From contig CAMJGB010000001.1 in the NCBI GenBank assembly GCA_946405115.1, positions 1 through 30,186 on the forward strand: 30,186 nucleotides of DNA. Reading direction: 5' to 3'. The position numbers and the translations under genes were made by a program. Of the stretch, positions 1 to 7,445 are shown piece after piece (the first letter of the stretch is position 1; every line of letters starts with the position of its first letter). The DNA comes from an uncultured Clostridia bacterium. Its GTDB lineage: Bacteria > Bacillota > Clostridia > Saccharofermentanales > Saccharofermentanaceae. The notes under the pieces are model-generated. The model ran no database searches. It saw only the letters and a list, made by a program, of their open reading frames with translations, and was not told the DNA's origin.

Positions 1-384
1 AGGGATAAGCAGAACATCGCAACCCTTGATCTTCTCGAGATCTTCATCCTCAAGATCACAGCCGATGTCGCCCATATGAACGACCTTCAGTCCGTTTGCC
101 TCGACGATTATAACATTGTTGGGGCCTCTCAGAGCACCTTTTTTCTCATCGTGGAAAGTCTCAATAAAACTGATGCCAAAAGGAATGTCCACACGGGTAG
201 TCAGAAGCTTAACTTCTTCAAGTCCGCAGTGGTCTCCGTGTCTGTGCGTGGGAAGAACCTGATTGGCAGTCTCCTTGAGAGGAGCATAGCCCGGAACCGA
301 ACCTGTCTTATAAGGATCGACGATCAAAGCGAATCCGTCCTGCTCGAACTTAAAGCACGAGTGACCGAGGTAAGTAATCTTCAT
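1..384 (-). CDS. MBL-fold (UlaG-like) metal-dependent hydrolase, 3' end off window
   Basis: Reading the minus strand from the ATG at 384 gives 128 codons without a stop before the window edge, so the C-terminus is missing. The protein starts MKITYLGHSCFKF, the usual first strand of UlaG-type metallo-beta-lactamase-fold proteins. It carries the metal-binding motif HxHxDH as H47-R-H49-G-D51-H52, then V-H103-M-G-D106, which matches the third-histidine HxGD position. This family contains metal-dependent hydrolases of varied substrates (lactonases, phosphodiesterases), so the substrate is unknown. A GGAGG lies about 12 bases before the ATG. A TATAAT-like hexamer at 430-425, with a poor -35, could start transcription just after the minor pilin operon; read-through from that operon is also possible over the 48-bp gap. 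No link to the pilus is evident. Confidence 0.85.
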   Translation of the reverse strand, partial: MKITYLGHSCFKFEQDGFALIVDPYKTGSVPGYAPLKETANQVLPTHRHGDHCGLEEVKLLTTRVDIPFGISFIETFHDEKKGALRGPNNVIIVEANGLKVVHMGDIGCDLEDEDLEKIKGCDVLLIP

Positions 385-432
385 GGAAATCCAACGCCTC
401 CGAGATCAGTCTTTATTAACGATTATTATATA

Positions 433-1242
433 TCAGACTGAAGGTGAAGCGAAACACAAAACGACGTTACTTCTTGTGTAGACAGGCTGTGAATTAATAA
501 GCACGGTTACGTCACAAAGAACATAAGCAGGAACGTTACCGTTGGCTTCAGTAGTATTAGTAAGATCGTGGAATCTGAGCTCCACGGAATATGCACCGCG
601 CTCGCCGTAAGAAGCAAACGGCAGAGGGTTAGTGAAGTCATAATACTTGATGGGCATAACGTATCCGCTTGCATTAGGATCAAGCTCATAATATCCGAAG
701 TGAACATAACCCGCATTAGCATCGCGATGCTGAGGATCTCCCGCCGGATCGAACATCCTATAAATGGCGCGGCTTGCAGTTCCTCCGTTTGCACCCGTCT
801 GAGGCTCTTCTCCCTCCGCGAGCGTAGCAAGTTCGGCTGCATATACTACGTTATATGCATTAAATGTCTCATCATTAAGTGAATAGCAGGAAGCTATAGT
901 CTCACAGTGATCGTAATTACGTCTGATAACCAATACAGGACCCGAACCGGCACTGACAGGAAGCTCAGGAATGGTATAAGCCGTCGATTCTTCCGCAGCT
1001 ATCCAGACATCGTTAGGACCTTTGATATAAGTACGGGCGCATTCAGCGCGAAGTGCATCCACAACATTATCTGCGACAAGCTGAACGCGTGCCTGCTCAT
1101 TCATGTGTGTGTAGATTCTGGATATGGGATAGATAAGCATAATGCAGGCACCAGCGAAGATGACCGTCAACGCCATCGCGACGACCAGTTCAACAAGAGT
1201 CAACGCTCTCTTTGATCTTCTCCTGTTCAGTAGCCTACGCAT
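433..1242 (-). CDS. Minor type IV pilin, PilW/GspJ-like
   Basis: A 269-aa prepilin-like protein and the last gene of the minor pilin operon. A 13-residue basic leader (MRRLLNRRRSKRA) precedes LTLVELVVAM, so cleavage would fall after Ala13. Position +1 is Leu instead of Phe, and Glu at +5 is kept. One hydrophobic helix (about residues 14-38) is followed by a polar extracellular domain. Size, operon position and an N-terminal helix running into 'QARVQLVADNVVDALR' fit the PilW/GspJ class of minor pilins, which sit near the pilus tip. A GTG nine bases upstream (1251) is possible, but ATG 1242 lies one base after the preceding stop (TGATATG) and five bases after a GGGTGA Shine-Dalgarno sequence, so it is preferred. 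The exact subfamily is inferred from order and length. Confidence 0.8.
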   Translation of the reverse strand: MRRLLNRRRSKRALTLVELVVAMALTVIFAGACIMLIYPISRIYTHMNEQARVQLVADNVVDALRAECARTYIKGPNDVWIAAEESTAYTIPELPVSAGSGPVLVIRRNYDHCETIASCYSLNDETFNAYNVVYAAELATLAEGEEPQTGANGGTASRAIYRMFDPAGDPQHRDANAGYVHFGYYELDPNASGYVMPIKYYDFTNPLPFASYGERGAYSVELRFHDLTNTTEANGNVPAYVLCDVTVLINSQPVYTRSNVVLCFASPSV

Positions 1243-1243
1243 A

Positions 1244-1588
1244 TCAATCACCCGTACGAATTGCTTCGTAATAAACGTATGTATAAGTATTGCCGTCTAC
1301 AGTTATCGGGTATGTCTCAACTTTAATACGGCCTTCAAAGATTCCGGTAATCTGTGTATAACCTGAATCCCTATATCCTGATGCGAGTTTTTGCTGCAAA
1401 TCTGCCATTGCCTGATCGGCACCTTCACGCGTCTTGCTTGCTCTTACCTCTGCCCTGGTAGCATACGCTATGCCTTGCGAGAATATAACGAGCATAATCG
1501 ACAGAAGAGTAAATGCTACAAGCACCTCTACCATAGTCTCGCCGGAATTATCACGAAGCAGTCTTCTTGTCTTAATTAAGCACTTCAT
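1244..1588 (-). CDS. Minor type IV pilin, PilV/GspI-like
   Basis: A 114-aa small prepilin-like protein. The leader ends at Gly16 and the mature protein would begin ETMVEVLVAFTLLSIML, with Glu at +5. The sequence G|ExxVEVLVA is the typical form of the PilV/GspI class. One transmembrane helix spans about residues 17-40, followed by a polar helix and a short beta-rich end ('VDGNTYTYVYYEAIRTGD'). Its ATG overlaps the stop of the preceding gene by four bases (ATGA), a sign of translational coupling. In type II secretion and T4P systems the I-type minor pilin joins the J and K types in a tip-initiating complex, and all three classes are represented in this operon. Confidence is high for pilin-like and moderate for the I class. 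Confidence 0.8.
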   Translation of the reverse strand: MKCLIKTRRLLRDNSGETMVEVLVAFTLLSIMLVIFSQGIAYATRAEVRASKTREGADQAMADLQQKLASGYRDSGYTQITGIFEGRIKVETYPITVDGNTYTYVYYEAIRTGD

Positions 1589-2043
1589 ACTATCTGCCTC
1601 ATGAAATTATTCGAGTTACCTGCTCTGCTGTAATGCGCCGTATAAACATATACCGCATCACCGACATTAGCCTGAACCTTAACTATGTATCCGGAACCGG
1701 ACGGGAAAACCGTAGCCGTTACGTGTGCATCATTAATTCCTTCAGGATTGTGCGACACAATAACAGTTCCATTGGGATCATTATAATCAGTAAGAACTAT
1801 AATGTGGTCCGTAATCAAATTATCTACAGTAGTGCCCATGCTGGTTGCAAGCACATAAGCCTGATCCTGACCATACTGCTTATCCGCAGTTGCCCACAGC
1901 GAAGTAGTTGTCATACGGAGAATAACTACACCCGTTATGATCAGTATCGCGATTATCGAAACCAACACAAGACTTGTTCCTTCGTTTCCGCGAAGGATTG
2001 AGGAAACATTATTTCTCAATGTTGTCTTGTTCATTCGTCTCAT
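1585..2043 (-). CDS. Minor type IV pilin, PilX/GspK-like
   Basis: A 152-aa protein with a 22-residue leader ending NEG, then TSLVLVSIIAILIITGVVIL. The +5 residue is Leu instead of Glu. Loss of Glu+5 is known for GspK, the pseudopilin that caps the tip, and the [A/S]LVLV... pattern resembles PilX N-termini. The C-terminal 110 residues form a compact polar domain ending 'HYSRAGNSNNFMRQIV'. I prefer ATG 2043, one base after the upstream stop (TAATATG). An ATG at 2067 would overlap the previous gene by 23 bases, and neither start has a clear Shine-Dalgarno sequence. It lies between the FTLVE-type pilin and the GspI-like gene, as expected for a minor pilin cluster. At 152 aa it is shorter than proteobacterial GspK and lacks room for that family's large globular insertion. 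Confidence 0.75.
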   Translation of the reverse strand: MRRMNKTTLRNNVSSILRGNEGTSLVLVSIIAILIITGVVILRMTTTSLWATADKQYGQDQAYVLATSMGTTVDNLITDHIIVLTDYNDPNGTVIVSHNPEGINDAHVTATVFPSGSGYIVKVQANVGDAVYVYTAHYSRAGNSNNFMRQIV

Positions 2044-2044
2044 A

Positions 2045-2743
2045 TTATTTGTAATAACCATCAGCATGGCTCAACAATGAGTTTGATCCTGCTGTCCAGA
2101 AATTTGTACTGGAAGGATTAATCCCTGTTCTGTTACTTACGATGAAGAACTGAAGCGGAATATTGGCTCCGTCCAACACAATGGTATTTCTATAGTTATC
2201 TCCTCCAAACGATCTTGTTCTGATTGCAGAAGAAGTATCAGAGCGGGGATACTGATACATCCATGTTCCGTTTACATAGAACACAGCAGGTGCATCCTCG
2301 TCGGCTACATAAGCTATGTAATAAACCGTGTGCTGAGCAGCATCACTCTGGCCTGCAGAAGCCTTATTGGAAGCAACACCGAAAATAAAGATATACGGCT
2401 CGTTGTTGGCAGCACCTCGACCTCTGTCCATAAGATCCAAAACACGATCTCCCCAAGCCCTATCTGCTCCGGAGCTCCATATTACGTTGTTACCATCCTC
2501 AGTCGTATTGGTAAGGGCACCATCACCTGCGGCATAGAGTTCCTGCATGACAGCCTGAGCGGCAACCAGTGCATAGTGAGCTTCATCATAGTAATGCTCT
2601 CTCTTCGCTCTCTTAATGTAACCTGTAAGAGCAGGCACGAGCAAAGCTGCGATAATAGCCAGAACGACCAATACCACAATAAGCTCAACGAGCGTGAAAG
2701 CCCGCTTACTGTGCGAATCCGATTTGTACACCCTCCGTAACAT
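2045..2743 (-). CDS. Type IV pilin (first gene of minor pilin operon)
   Basis: A 232-aa prepilin with a 15-residue leader ending KRA, then FTLVELIVVLVVLAIIAALL with Phe+1 and Glu+5. The residue before the cut is Ala instead of Gly. The helix continues VPALTGYIKRAKREHYYDEA, nearly the same as the major pilin at 6768-7169 (VPALTGYIKRARQEKDYQMA), so the two share ancestry or co-assemble. The extracellular part (about residues 60-232) is larger than in the major pilin, rich in Asn/Ser/Ala, with no cysteine pair visible. It is the promoter-proximal gene. A GGGGAGG Shine-Dalgarno sequence seven bases before ATG 2743 makes the start secure. It could be a GspH/FimU-like minor pilin or an alternative major pilin. 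Confidence 0.88.
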   Translation of the reverse strand: MLRRVYKSDSHSKRAFTLVELIVVLVVLAIIAALLVPALTGYIKRAKREHYYDEAHYALVAAQAVMQELYAAGDGALTNTTEDGNNVIWSSGADRAWGDRVLDLMDRGRGAANNEPYIFIFGVASNKASAGQSDAAQHTVYYIAYVADEDAPAVFYVNGTWMYQYPRSDTSSAIRTRSFGGDNYRNTIVLDGANIPLQFFIVSNRTGINPSSTNFWTAGSNSLLSHADGYYK

Positions 2744-2775
2744 CGAGACCTCCCCTTTATAAATATTTCCTTACT

Positions 2776-2805
2776 ATTATGATTTTAACCCCGTAACCCT
2801 TGCAA
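2776..2805 (-). promoter_or_regulatory. Predicted promoter of the minor pilin operon
   Basis: On the minus strand there is a -35-like TTGCAA at 2805-2800, an 18-base spacer and CATAAT at 2781-2776. This places the RNA start roughly 30 bases before ATG 2743. The same TTGCAA hexamer serves as the apparent -35 of the major pilin gene. The match to consensus is moderate. Confidence 0.45.
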
Positions 2806-2824
2806 TTCAATGATTACGGGGTTA
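2786..2824. promoter_or_regulatory. 11-bp inverted repeat flanking the -35 box (operator candidate)
   Basis: TAACCCCGTAA at 2786-2796 pairs exactly with TTACGGGGTTA at 2814-2824, leaving a 17-base centre that holds the TTGCAA -35 hexamer. It sits between divergent genes and has no T-run on either side, so a protein-binding site is more likely than a terminator. A smaller repeat, GTTCA-TG-TGAAC, follows at 2826-2837. Confidence 0.45.
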
Positions 2825-2900
2825 CGTTCATGTGAACAAATAATCACAGGGAAGTTAATTAGTGTGCGGAATAGTATACTTTATTGTTGTAGGAGGGCGT

Positions 2901-4247
2901 ATGGAACAGAAGTCATTCATATCTCAATTAGCTGATACAACATCCCGCTTCAACAGAAAGCCGTTTATCATGTTCCCGGCAATAGCATTTGCCCTCACGC
3001 CTCTTCTGATGATAATAGCCGCATCTATCAATAAAGATATACTCATCCACCCGAACAAGGTATATTACTTCATCGCCATAGTCGCTGTTATCCCTCTTGC
3101 AATCATAGACACTATTCTTGTATTAACTAATAAAGCATGCAACATCGCTGTTGACCGCAAGGACCGATCTTTCATATTAAGTTTAATTCGCAACAACCTG
3201 ACGGCGGTATTATTTCTCATCTGCTGTATCGGGATAATCGCTTCATCTTTTTGGAATCAGAATTGGTCGGTCAACTTGACAGGAGATATTTACAGAAGTG
3301 AATCCATATTGACCGTTATATCGTATTTTGCAGTCTTCTACCTGATGTGCACTTTTATTGCCGAAGAGGTTGATAAACAGAAGATAGCCTTTATCACTTC
3401 TATTGTAAGCGCCGTCGTATCCGTTCATACGATAATTGTTCAAATCTTCGATACCGGTCTGCCTGCATATCAGGCTTTGGATCCCTATTGTTCATCGGTA
3501 TTCTTCCACTTCAATCATTACGGATACTATCTTGCTGTTCACATAATGATCAGCGCAGGTCTGTGTATTCATTCCAAATCCAAAATTATACGGATAATAA
3601 GCGGAGCTGTTATGTGCCTTGATACCATAGTCCTTAATCTCAATGATACATTCGGAGCCTGGTTCGGAGTCTTCTTCGCCTGGATCCTGTTATTTATTAT
3701 CGATTACGTATGCAAAAGGAGCCGCAAACAGACTGTTGTCGTTTTTTCATTATTCTTATTAGCAACAGCGGCAAGTTGTCTAATAACTCCGAATCTTATA
3801 AACAGCATCCGTCAGTTCTTCACCGATGATGTCCATGGTGTTGTAATAGATGAGAATATCTCTACCGGAAGCAGCAGATGGCAGATGTGGAAAGTAGCTA
3901 TTCAATGCATCAGAGAGAAGCCCATATTCGGATGGGGCAACGAAGGTATCGACGATATTATCTTTGAGACAATAGGACAGTCAAGACCGCATAATGAGTA
4001 TCTTCAGTATGCGGCATTCTATGGCATACCCACAGGAATCTGTTATCTTGCAGGTTGTATCTGCGTTTTCTTACGTGCACTTAAAGAACGTTCTTCCCTA
4101 TCCGGTATCAGAATCGTCTGTCTTGTGGCAGCATTCGCATATCTTGTAAGTGCTTTCTTCGGGAATACAATGTTCTATACCACGCCATTCCTCTTTATTC
4201 TATTGGGATTATCTTGGAAGGACTCTAACAAGACATCCAAAACATAA
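2901..4247 (+). CDS. O-antigen ligase/polymerase (Wzy_C) family membrane protein
   Basis: A 448-aa polytopic protein with about ten hydrophobic segments. The long loop before the C-terminal helices contains the Wzy_C signature: 'FGWGNEGIDDI' about 15-20 residues before R-P-H364-N365-E-Y-L-Q, then 'YGIPTGICYLAG'. The family transfers or polymerises lipid-linked glycans outside the cytoplasmic membrane; it includes WaaL, Wzy and the pilin oligosaccharyltransferases PglL/PilO. ATG 2901 has AGGAGG four bases upstream; a GTG at 2862 has none. A TATACT at 2875-2880 may be the -10 of a short-leader promoter. It stands alone between two pilin-related blocks and converges on the LTA-synthase-like gene. 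Candidate roles are pilin or surface-protein O-glycosylation, or capsule or teichoic-acid polymerisation; the sequence does not decide between them. Confidence 0.78.
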   Translation: MEQKSFISQLADTTSRFNRKPFIMFPAIAFALTPLLMIIAASINKDILIHPNKVYYFIAIVAVIPLAIIDTILVLTNKACNIAVDRKDRSFILSLIRNNLTAVLFLICCIGIIASSFWNQNWSVNLTGDIYRSESILTVISYFAVFYLMCTFIAEEVDKQKIAFITSIVSAVVSVHTIIVQIFDTGLPAYQALDPYCSSVFFHFNHYGYYLAVHIMISAGLCIHSKSKIIRIISGAVMCLDTIVLNLNDTFGAWFGVFFAWILLFIIDYVCKRSRKQTVVVFSLFLLATAASCLITPNLINSIRQFFTDDVHGVVIDENISTGSSRWQMWKVAIQCIREKPIFGWGNEGIDDIIFETIGQSRPHNEYLQYAAFYGIPTGICYLAGCICVFLRALKERSSLSGIRIVCLVAAFAYLVSAFFGNTMFYTTPFLFILLGLSWKDSNKTSKT

Positions 4248-4248
4248 A

Positions 4249-4273
4249 AAGACTCCGGATCACCCGGAGTCTT
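4249..4273. terminator. Bidirectional rho-independent terminator
   Basis: A perfect 10-bp stem (AAGACTCCGG / CCGGAGTCTT) with loop ATCAC. It has a CATTTTAT run on the plus-strand side and, on the minus strand, TTTTTATG from the flanking A-run. It lies exactly between the convergent genes ending at 4247 and 4278, so it can serve both. Confidence 0.85.
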
Positions 4274-4277
4274 CATT

Positions 4278-6635
4278 TTATTCGAACCTATCTGTAAGTC
4301 TATTATCGTCATCAAATATCAGGTTGTACTGTATCATCTCAAGAGTGGAGAGATCATCCGCATAAGGAGATGATGCCGGTGAAGGATAGTAGTTACCCTC
4401 ACTATCCCATAGGCCTAGTGCGGTTAAGGCAGGTATTCTCTCATGAAGATCAAGAAGATATCTGTCATAGTCGGAAAGCTCAACTCCCGCTATATCAAAT
4501 ACAACACTCGCAAGGTAATTGGTAGAAATTGTATTCATTACGGCAGGATGTCCTTCATAGCCAAGATAATCCTCTTCTTCGATATCAAAGTTAGCCCATA
4601 TAACATACGGAACATAGAAATTGCAGAACGAACTGTTGTCATTCTCTAGGACATGCTGTGACAATATCGCAGAAGCCTCTTCATCAAGGTTAGGCTGATG
4701 ATCTCCATACATAACTATGATCGTCGGTTCATCACAGTTCTCGAAGTATTCGATCAATTCACGGAAGGCACCGTCACTGACACTTATCAATGACAGATAG
4801 CTGTTAATTGAATCAGTAGCTTCAAAGTTAGTTACGTAAATATTGTTCTCTTCAGAAGGGTAGTATTCCTGCGTATAACCGCCGTGATTTTGTATGGTTA
4901 CATTGAAGCAGAACCACGGAGCATCAGATTCTCTTCTGAAATCCTCGTAAAGCTCAATAACCCTTCTGTAATCAGCTGAGTCCGACATAAGTTCGCGCAC
5001 AAGATCTGACTCGGGATAATCATCTCTGAAATTGTCTTCGAATACACTCTCGTCAAACCCAAAGTGATCATATACTCTGACACGGCTGTATCCGGAAGAA
5101 TAATATGAGTGATAAGCCACAGTATAATACGGATTGGGCTGATTCCTGAGAACTTCTGCCACTGTAGGAAGATCGGCATCTATATACTGCGTATAAGGGA
5201 CAGAGCCGTATGGCAGGAAATTCATTGTTGATCTCATCAGTATCTCAAACTCAGTATTCGCCGTAGGTCCACCTGTAATGGACATATTGAGATAACCCTT
5301 TTGGGTATTCTCGGACATACTGTGAATGTAAGGCATATAATCCCTATTGGTCTCAATATCATATACAACGGCAAGATCAGCGAAGGCCTCATTCTGAATG
5401 AATATTATGTTGGGAGAAGATATATCCTCTGTATTATCCTGTACTTCAGCATTATCCAATGCATCACTTGCTACCTGTACATCGTATCCGTCAAGGGTTA
5501 CCTTCTTGATCGCATTCATATTACTGAGGAAATATGGGACGTATCCTGCATGAGTTACGTTCCTATTGTAATCCCAGCCAATGCCCATAATGTTCTTATA
5601 AAGCATTCCGTTAGCGAAAGTGACGCCTACTGCAGCTACAATCGCAACCACAATCCCGGCGCGAATACCCACTTCTTTGGCACTTGCCTTGCCATGCTTA
5701 GGGAATTTGAGCAATATCGTTGCCACAACTGACATTATCAAAAGCACTAGTGCTACAAAAAACCACCTATCCGGTTTATATGTGTAGTTACCTGCTACTT
5801 CAAGAGCAGTTCTTACAACAGTAAGATCGCCGTACATAACGTAGTTGCCTCTGAACTGAAAAACCACATCGTTAATAAGTCCAATGAGATACGCAACGAC
5901 CAAACTTACAATAGCACCGATCTTCACGTTACGGGTTATCAGATCTATGAACACCTGCAGTATAACCCAATAAAGTATGTTGAACACCAACATAACAGAC
6001 AGCATTTCCATTTTGCTTCCAACCTGGAATTCAAGAACACAGCATGAACATGTTGCCATAACAAGAACAAACAATATCTTATACAACCTCGGATGCGAAG
6101 TAGGGAACTTCTTTATATCAGTCCAAATCGCAGGAAGATCTGTGATTGATGCACCGAGTAAGGAAAATGCTCCAACTATCCTGAAGAATGATTTCCAGGA
6201 AACAAAAGAAAAGTATGTAGTAAATACTTCATGTGAGAATATCGTTCCGAGCGTAAGCATATAATAAAATGCCATTACACCCACAAATACCCTTATATAA
6301 GGTATCAGGCGTGTTATGTCAGATGACTTGTCTCGCTTGAACGATATATGATACTTAAGGGCAAAGAAAAGGATCGGGAACAAGGTCAATATCAGATATA
6401 CTATCCTGCAGCCCTGTTGGAATACCATATCCCTAACTATGAAAGCCGAATCCGCCTCCTGCATTATCTCAGAACCGCGGGTATTGGCGAATGCCTCGGA
6501 TCCGCTTACAAGATTATATTCATTGACGAACATCCCCATTCCGTCTATGAGGATATAGGCTACTATCACCGCTATAGTGATGAGCACATATATCGCATTC
6601 TTATTCATCCGCTTAGCGGAAGCTTTTTCACTCAT
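4278..6635 (-). CDS. LTA synthase family protein (sulfatase-fold phosphoglycerol transferase-like)
   Basis: A 785-aa integral membrane enzyme. The N-terminal ~390 residues hold about nine predicted helices, more than the five of canonical LtaS. The C-terminal half is an extracellular alkaline-phosphatase-superfamily domain: 'NIIFIQNEAF' opens the metal site, 'GGPTANTEFE' carries the likely nucleophile Thr458 (matching LtaS Thr300), and 'MYGDHQP' (G644-D-H-Q-P648) is the hallmark metal motif of this family. It probably transfers phosphoglycerol or a similar group from a lipid donor to a cell-envelope glycan. A TTG at 6686 would extend the frame, but that codon lies inside the promoter spacer at 6675-6703, so ATG 6635 (or ATG 6608) is the start. 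The gene is monocistronic, with its own promoter and a shared terminator. It may modify wall polymers or surface glycans; no pilus link is shown. Confidence 0.85.
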   Translation of the reverse strand: MSEKASAKRMNKNAIYVLITIAVIVAYILIDGMGMFVNEYNLVSGSEAFANTRGSEIMQEADSAFIVRDMVFQQGCRIVYLILTLFPILFFALKYHISFKRDKSSDITRLIPYIRVFVGVMAFYYMLTLGTIFSHEVFTTYFSFVSWKSFFRIVGAFSLLGASITDLPAIWTDIKKFPTSHPRLYKILFVLVMATCSCCVLEFQVGSKMEMLSVMLVFNILYWVILQVFIDLITRNVKIGAIVSLVVAYLIGLINDVVFQFRGNYVMYGDLTVVRTALEVAGNYTYKPDRWFFVALVLLIMSVVATILLKFPKHGKASAKEVGIRAGIVVAIVAAVGVTFANGMLYKNIMGIGWDYNRNVTHAGYVPYFLSNMNAIKKVTLDGYDVQVASDALDNAEVQDNTEDISSPNIIFIQNEAFADLAVVYDIETNRDYMPYIHSMSENTQKGYLNMSITGGPTANTEFEILMRSTMNFLPYGSVPYTQYIDADLPTVAEVLRNQPNPYYTVAYHSYYSSGYSRVRVYDHFGFDESVFEDNFRDDYPESDLVRELMSDSADYRRVIELYEDFRRESDAPWFCFNVTIQNHGGYTQEYYPSEENNIYVTNFEATDSINSYLSLISVSDGAFRELIEYFENCDEPTIIVMYGDHQPNLDEEASAILSQHVLENDNSSFCNFYVPYVIWANFDIEEEDYLGYEGHPAVMNTISTNYLASVVFDIAGVELSDYDRYLLDLHERIPALTALGLWDSEGNYYPSPASSPYADDLSTLEMIQYNLIFDDDNRLTDRFE

Positions 6636-6674
6636 AAATCCCAACAACCAATCTATAAAAATTAATTTACTTAT

Positions 6675-6703
6675 TATATAGGACAATAAGTCCTATGAGT
6701 CAA
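6675..6703 (-). promoter_or_regulatory. Promoter of the LTA-synthase-like gene
   Basis: The minus strand reads TTGACT (6703-6698), a 17-base spacer, then TATATAAT beginning at 6680. The predicted RNA start is near 6668, giving a leader of about 30 bases to ATG 6635. The box begins immediately after the upstream pilin terminator and rules out the TTG start at 6686. Confidence 0.7.
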
Positions 6704-6733
6704 TAAAAAGGTCGGGGACGATGCCCCGACCTT
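6704..6733 (-). terminator. Rho-independent terminator of the major pilin gene
   Basis: The minus strand forms a 10-bp stem AAGGTCGGGG / CCCCGACCTT with a six-base loop, followed by TTTAT (the stem's own TT plus three more T). It lies 35 bases after the pilin stop at 6768, a textbook intrinsic terminator. Confidence 0.9.
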
Positions 6734-6767
6734 GATTAAGTCAATTTATAATCCGGTAATTAACTGA

Positions 6768-7169
6768 TTATGACTGTGCTGTCCAAGTAGAACCATTCCA
6801 AGAATATGTGTAACCACCAATCTTAACTGTACCGGACTGGATTACTGCTCTGGAGTTAACTGTGAAGCTACATGTGAAACCGGAGTTACCAACCAATGTT
6901 GTTACGTTCTCACCGTAACCAGCAGATGTTGTCTGTGTGATCTTATTAGCAGCACTGAATGACGGCAAAGAATACTGATATGTAGCTGCTGACTGAGCTG
7001 CTGTCAATACTGTAGCTGCCATCTGATAATCCTTCTCCTGACGTGCTCTCTTGATGTAACCTGTGAGGGCCGGAACGAGCATTGCTGCCAAGATAGCCAA
7101 GATAACCAATACAACGATGAGCTCTACGAGTGTGAAACCCTTCTTAGATGACTTATTCATTCTTTTCAT
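6768..7169 (-). CDS. pilA: Major type IV pilin
   Basis: A 133-aa prepilin with an 11-residue basic leader MKRMNKSSKKG, then FTLVELIVVLVILAILAAML: Gly-1, Phe+1 and Glu+5 are all canonical. The helix runs on as VPALTGYIKRARQEKDYQ into a small Ser/Thr-rich domain ending in short beta strands ('GTVKIGGYTYSWNGSTWTAQS'). Only one cysteine is present, so the disulfide loop of Gram-negative PilA is absent. ATG 7169 is chosen because AGGAGG lies eight bases before it; the frame is open to 7220, but without such a site. Own promoter, leader of about 75 bases and strong terminator make it a stand-alone transcript, as expected for the most abundant subunit. It lies just downstream of the assembly operon. 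The major-subunit role is inferred from size, consensus leader and expression signals. Confidence 0.88.
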   Translation of the reverse strand: MKRMNKSSKKGFTLVELIVVLVILAILAAMLVPALTGYIKRARQEKDYQMAATVLTAAQSAATYQYSLPSFSAANKITQTTSAGYGENVTTLVGNSGFTCSFTVNSRAVIQSGTVKIGGYTYSWNGSTWTAQS

Positions 7170-7252
7170 TTTTCTGTCCTCCTTCGTTAATAAGTGAGAG
7201 TATTTATTGTTTTCAACCAATCAATTTTGTTTGATTCGTTTGTTATGATTGC

Positions 7253-7281
7253 ACTATATCAAGTCCCAAAAGCCATTGCAA
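7253..7281 (-). promoter_or_regulatory. Promoter of the major pilin gene
   Basis: Minus strand: TTGCAA at 7281-7276, exactly 17 bases, then TATAGT at 7258-7253. The RNA start would be near 7246, giving a leader of about 77 bases with a small AATCAA...TTGATT hairpin and the AGGAGG at 7183-7178. The sequence resembles the minor pilin promoter around its -35 (ATTGCAAnGG). Confidence 0.6.
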
Positions 7282-7445
7282 TAGCTTAAGGCCACAATTA
7301 ACGGTCGCTTAACATTCTGTTTACTGAAAACGGCTTTTATTGCGAATTCGTTAATCGGTTTAGGCTTTGTTAACACTTCCATTTACAAAATCAAAAAGAG
7401 CTCATAAAGCCTTATATTTCAGGCATTTCCAAACTTCCGAATTCA
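7282..7445. other. AT-rich intergenic segment between peptidase gene and pilA promoter
   Basis: No open frame of note, no RNA gene and no convincing terminator. Only a 4-bp stem (GCCT/AGGC near 7411-7426) follows the peptidase stop, so the assembly operon may read through into pilA. Confidence 0.5.

Noticed and set aside
406..441. Inverted repeat TCAGTCT/AGACTGA after the minor pilin operon as a terminator
   Set aside because: Only 7 bp with a 22-base loop, no T-run after it, and overlapping the stop codon. Not convincing.
2862..2900. GTG 2862 as start of the O-antigen-ligase-like gene
   Set aside because: It has no Shine-Dalgarno sequence, and the stretch overlaps the likely promoter -10; AGGAGG precedes ATG 2901.
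6636..6686. N-terminal extension of the LTA-synthase-like gene from TTG 6686
   Set aside because: The codon lies in the spacer of a good promoter (TTGACT-17-TATATA), so it would not be transcribed; the extension has no Shine-Dalgarno sequence.
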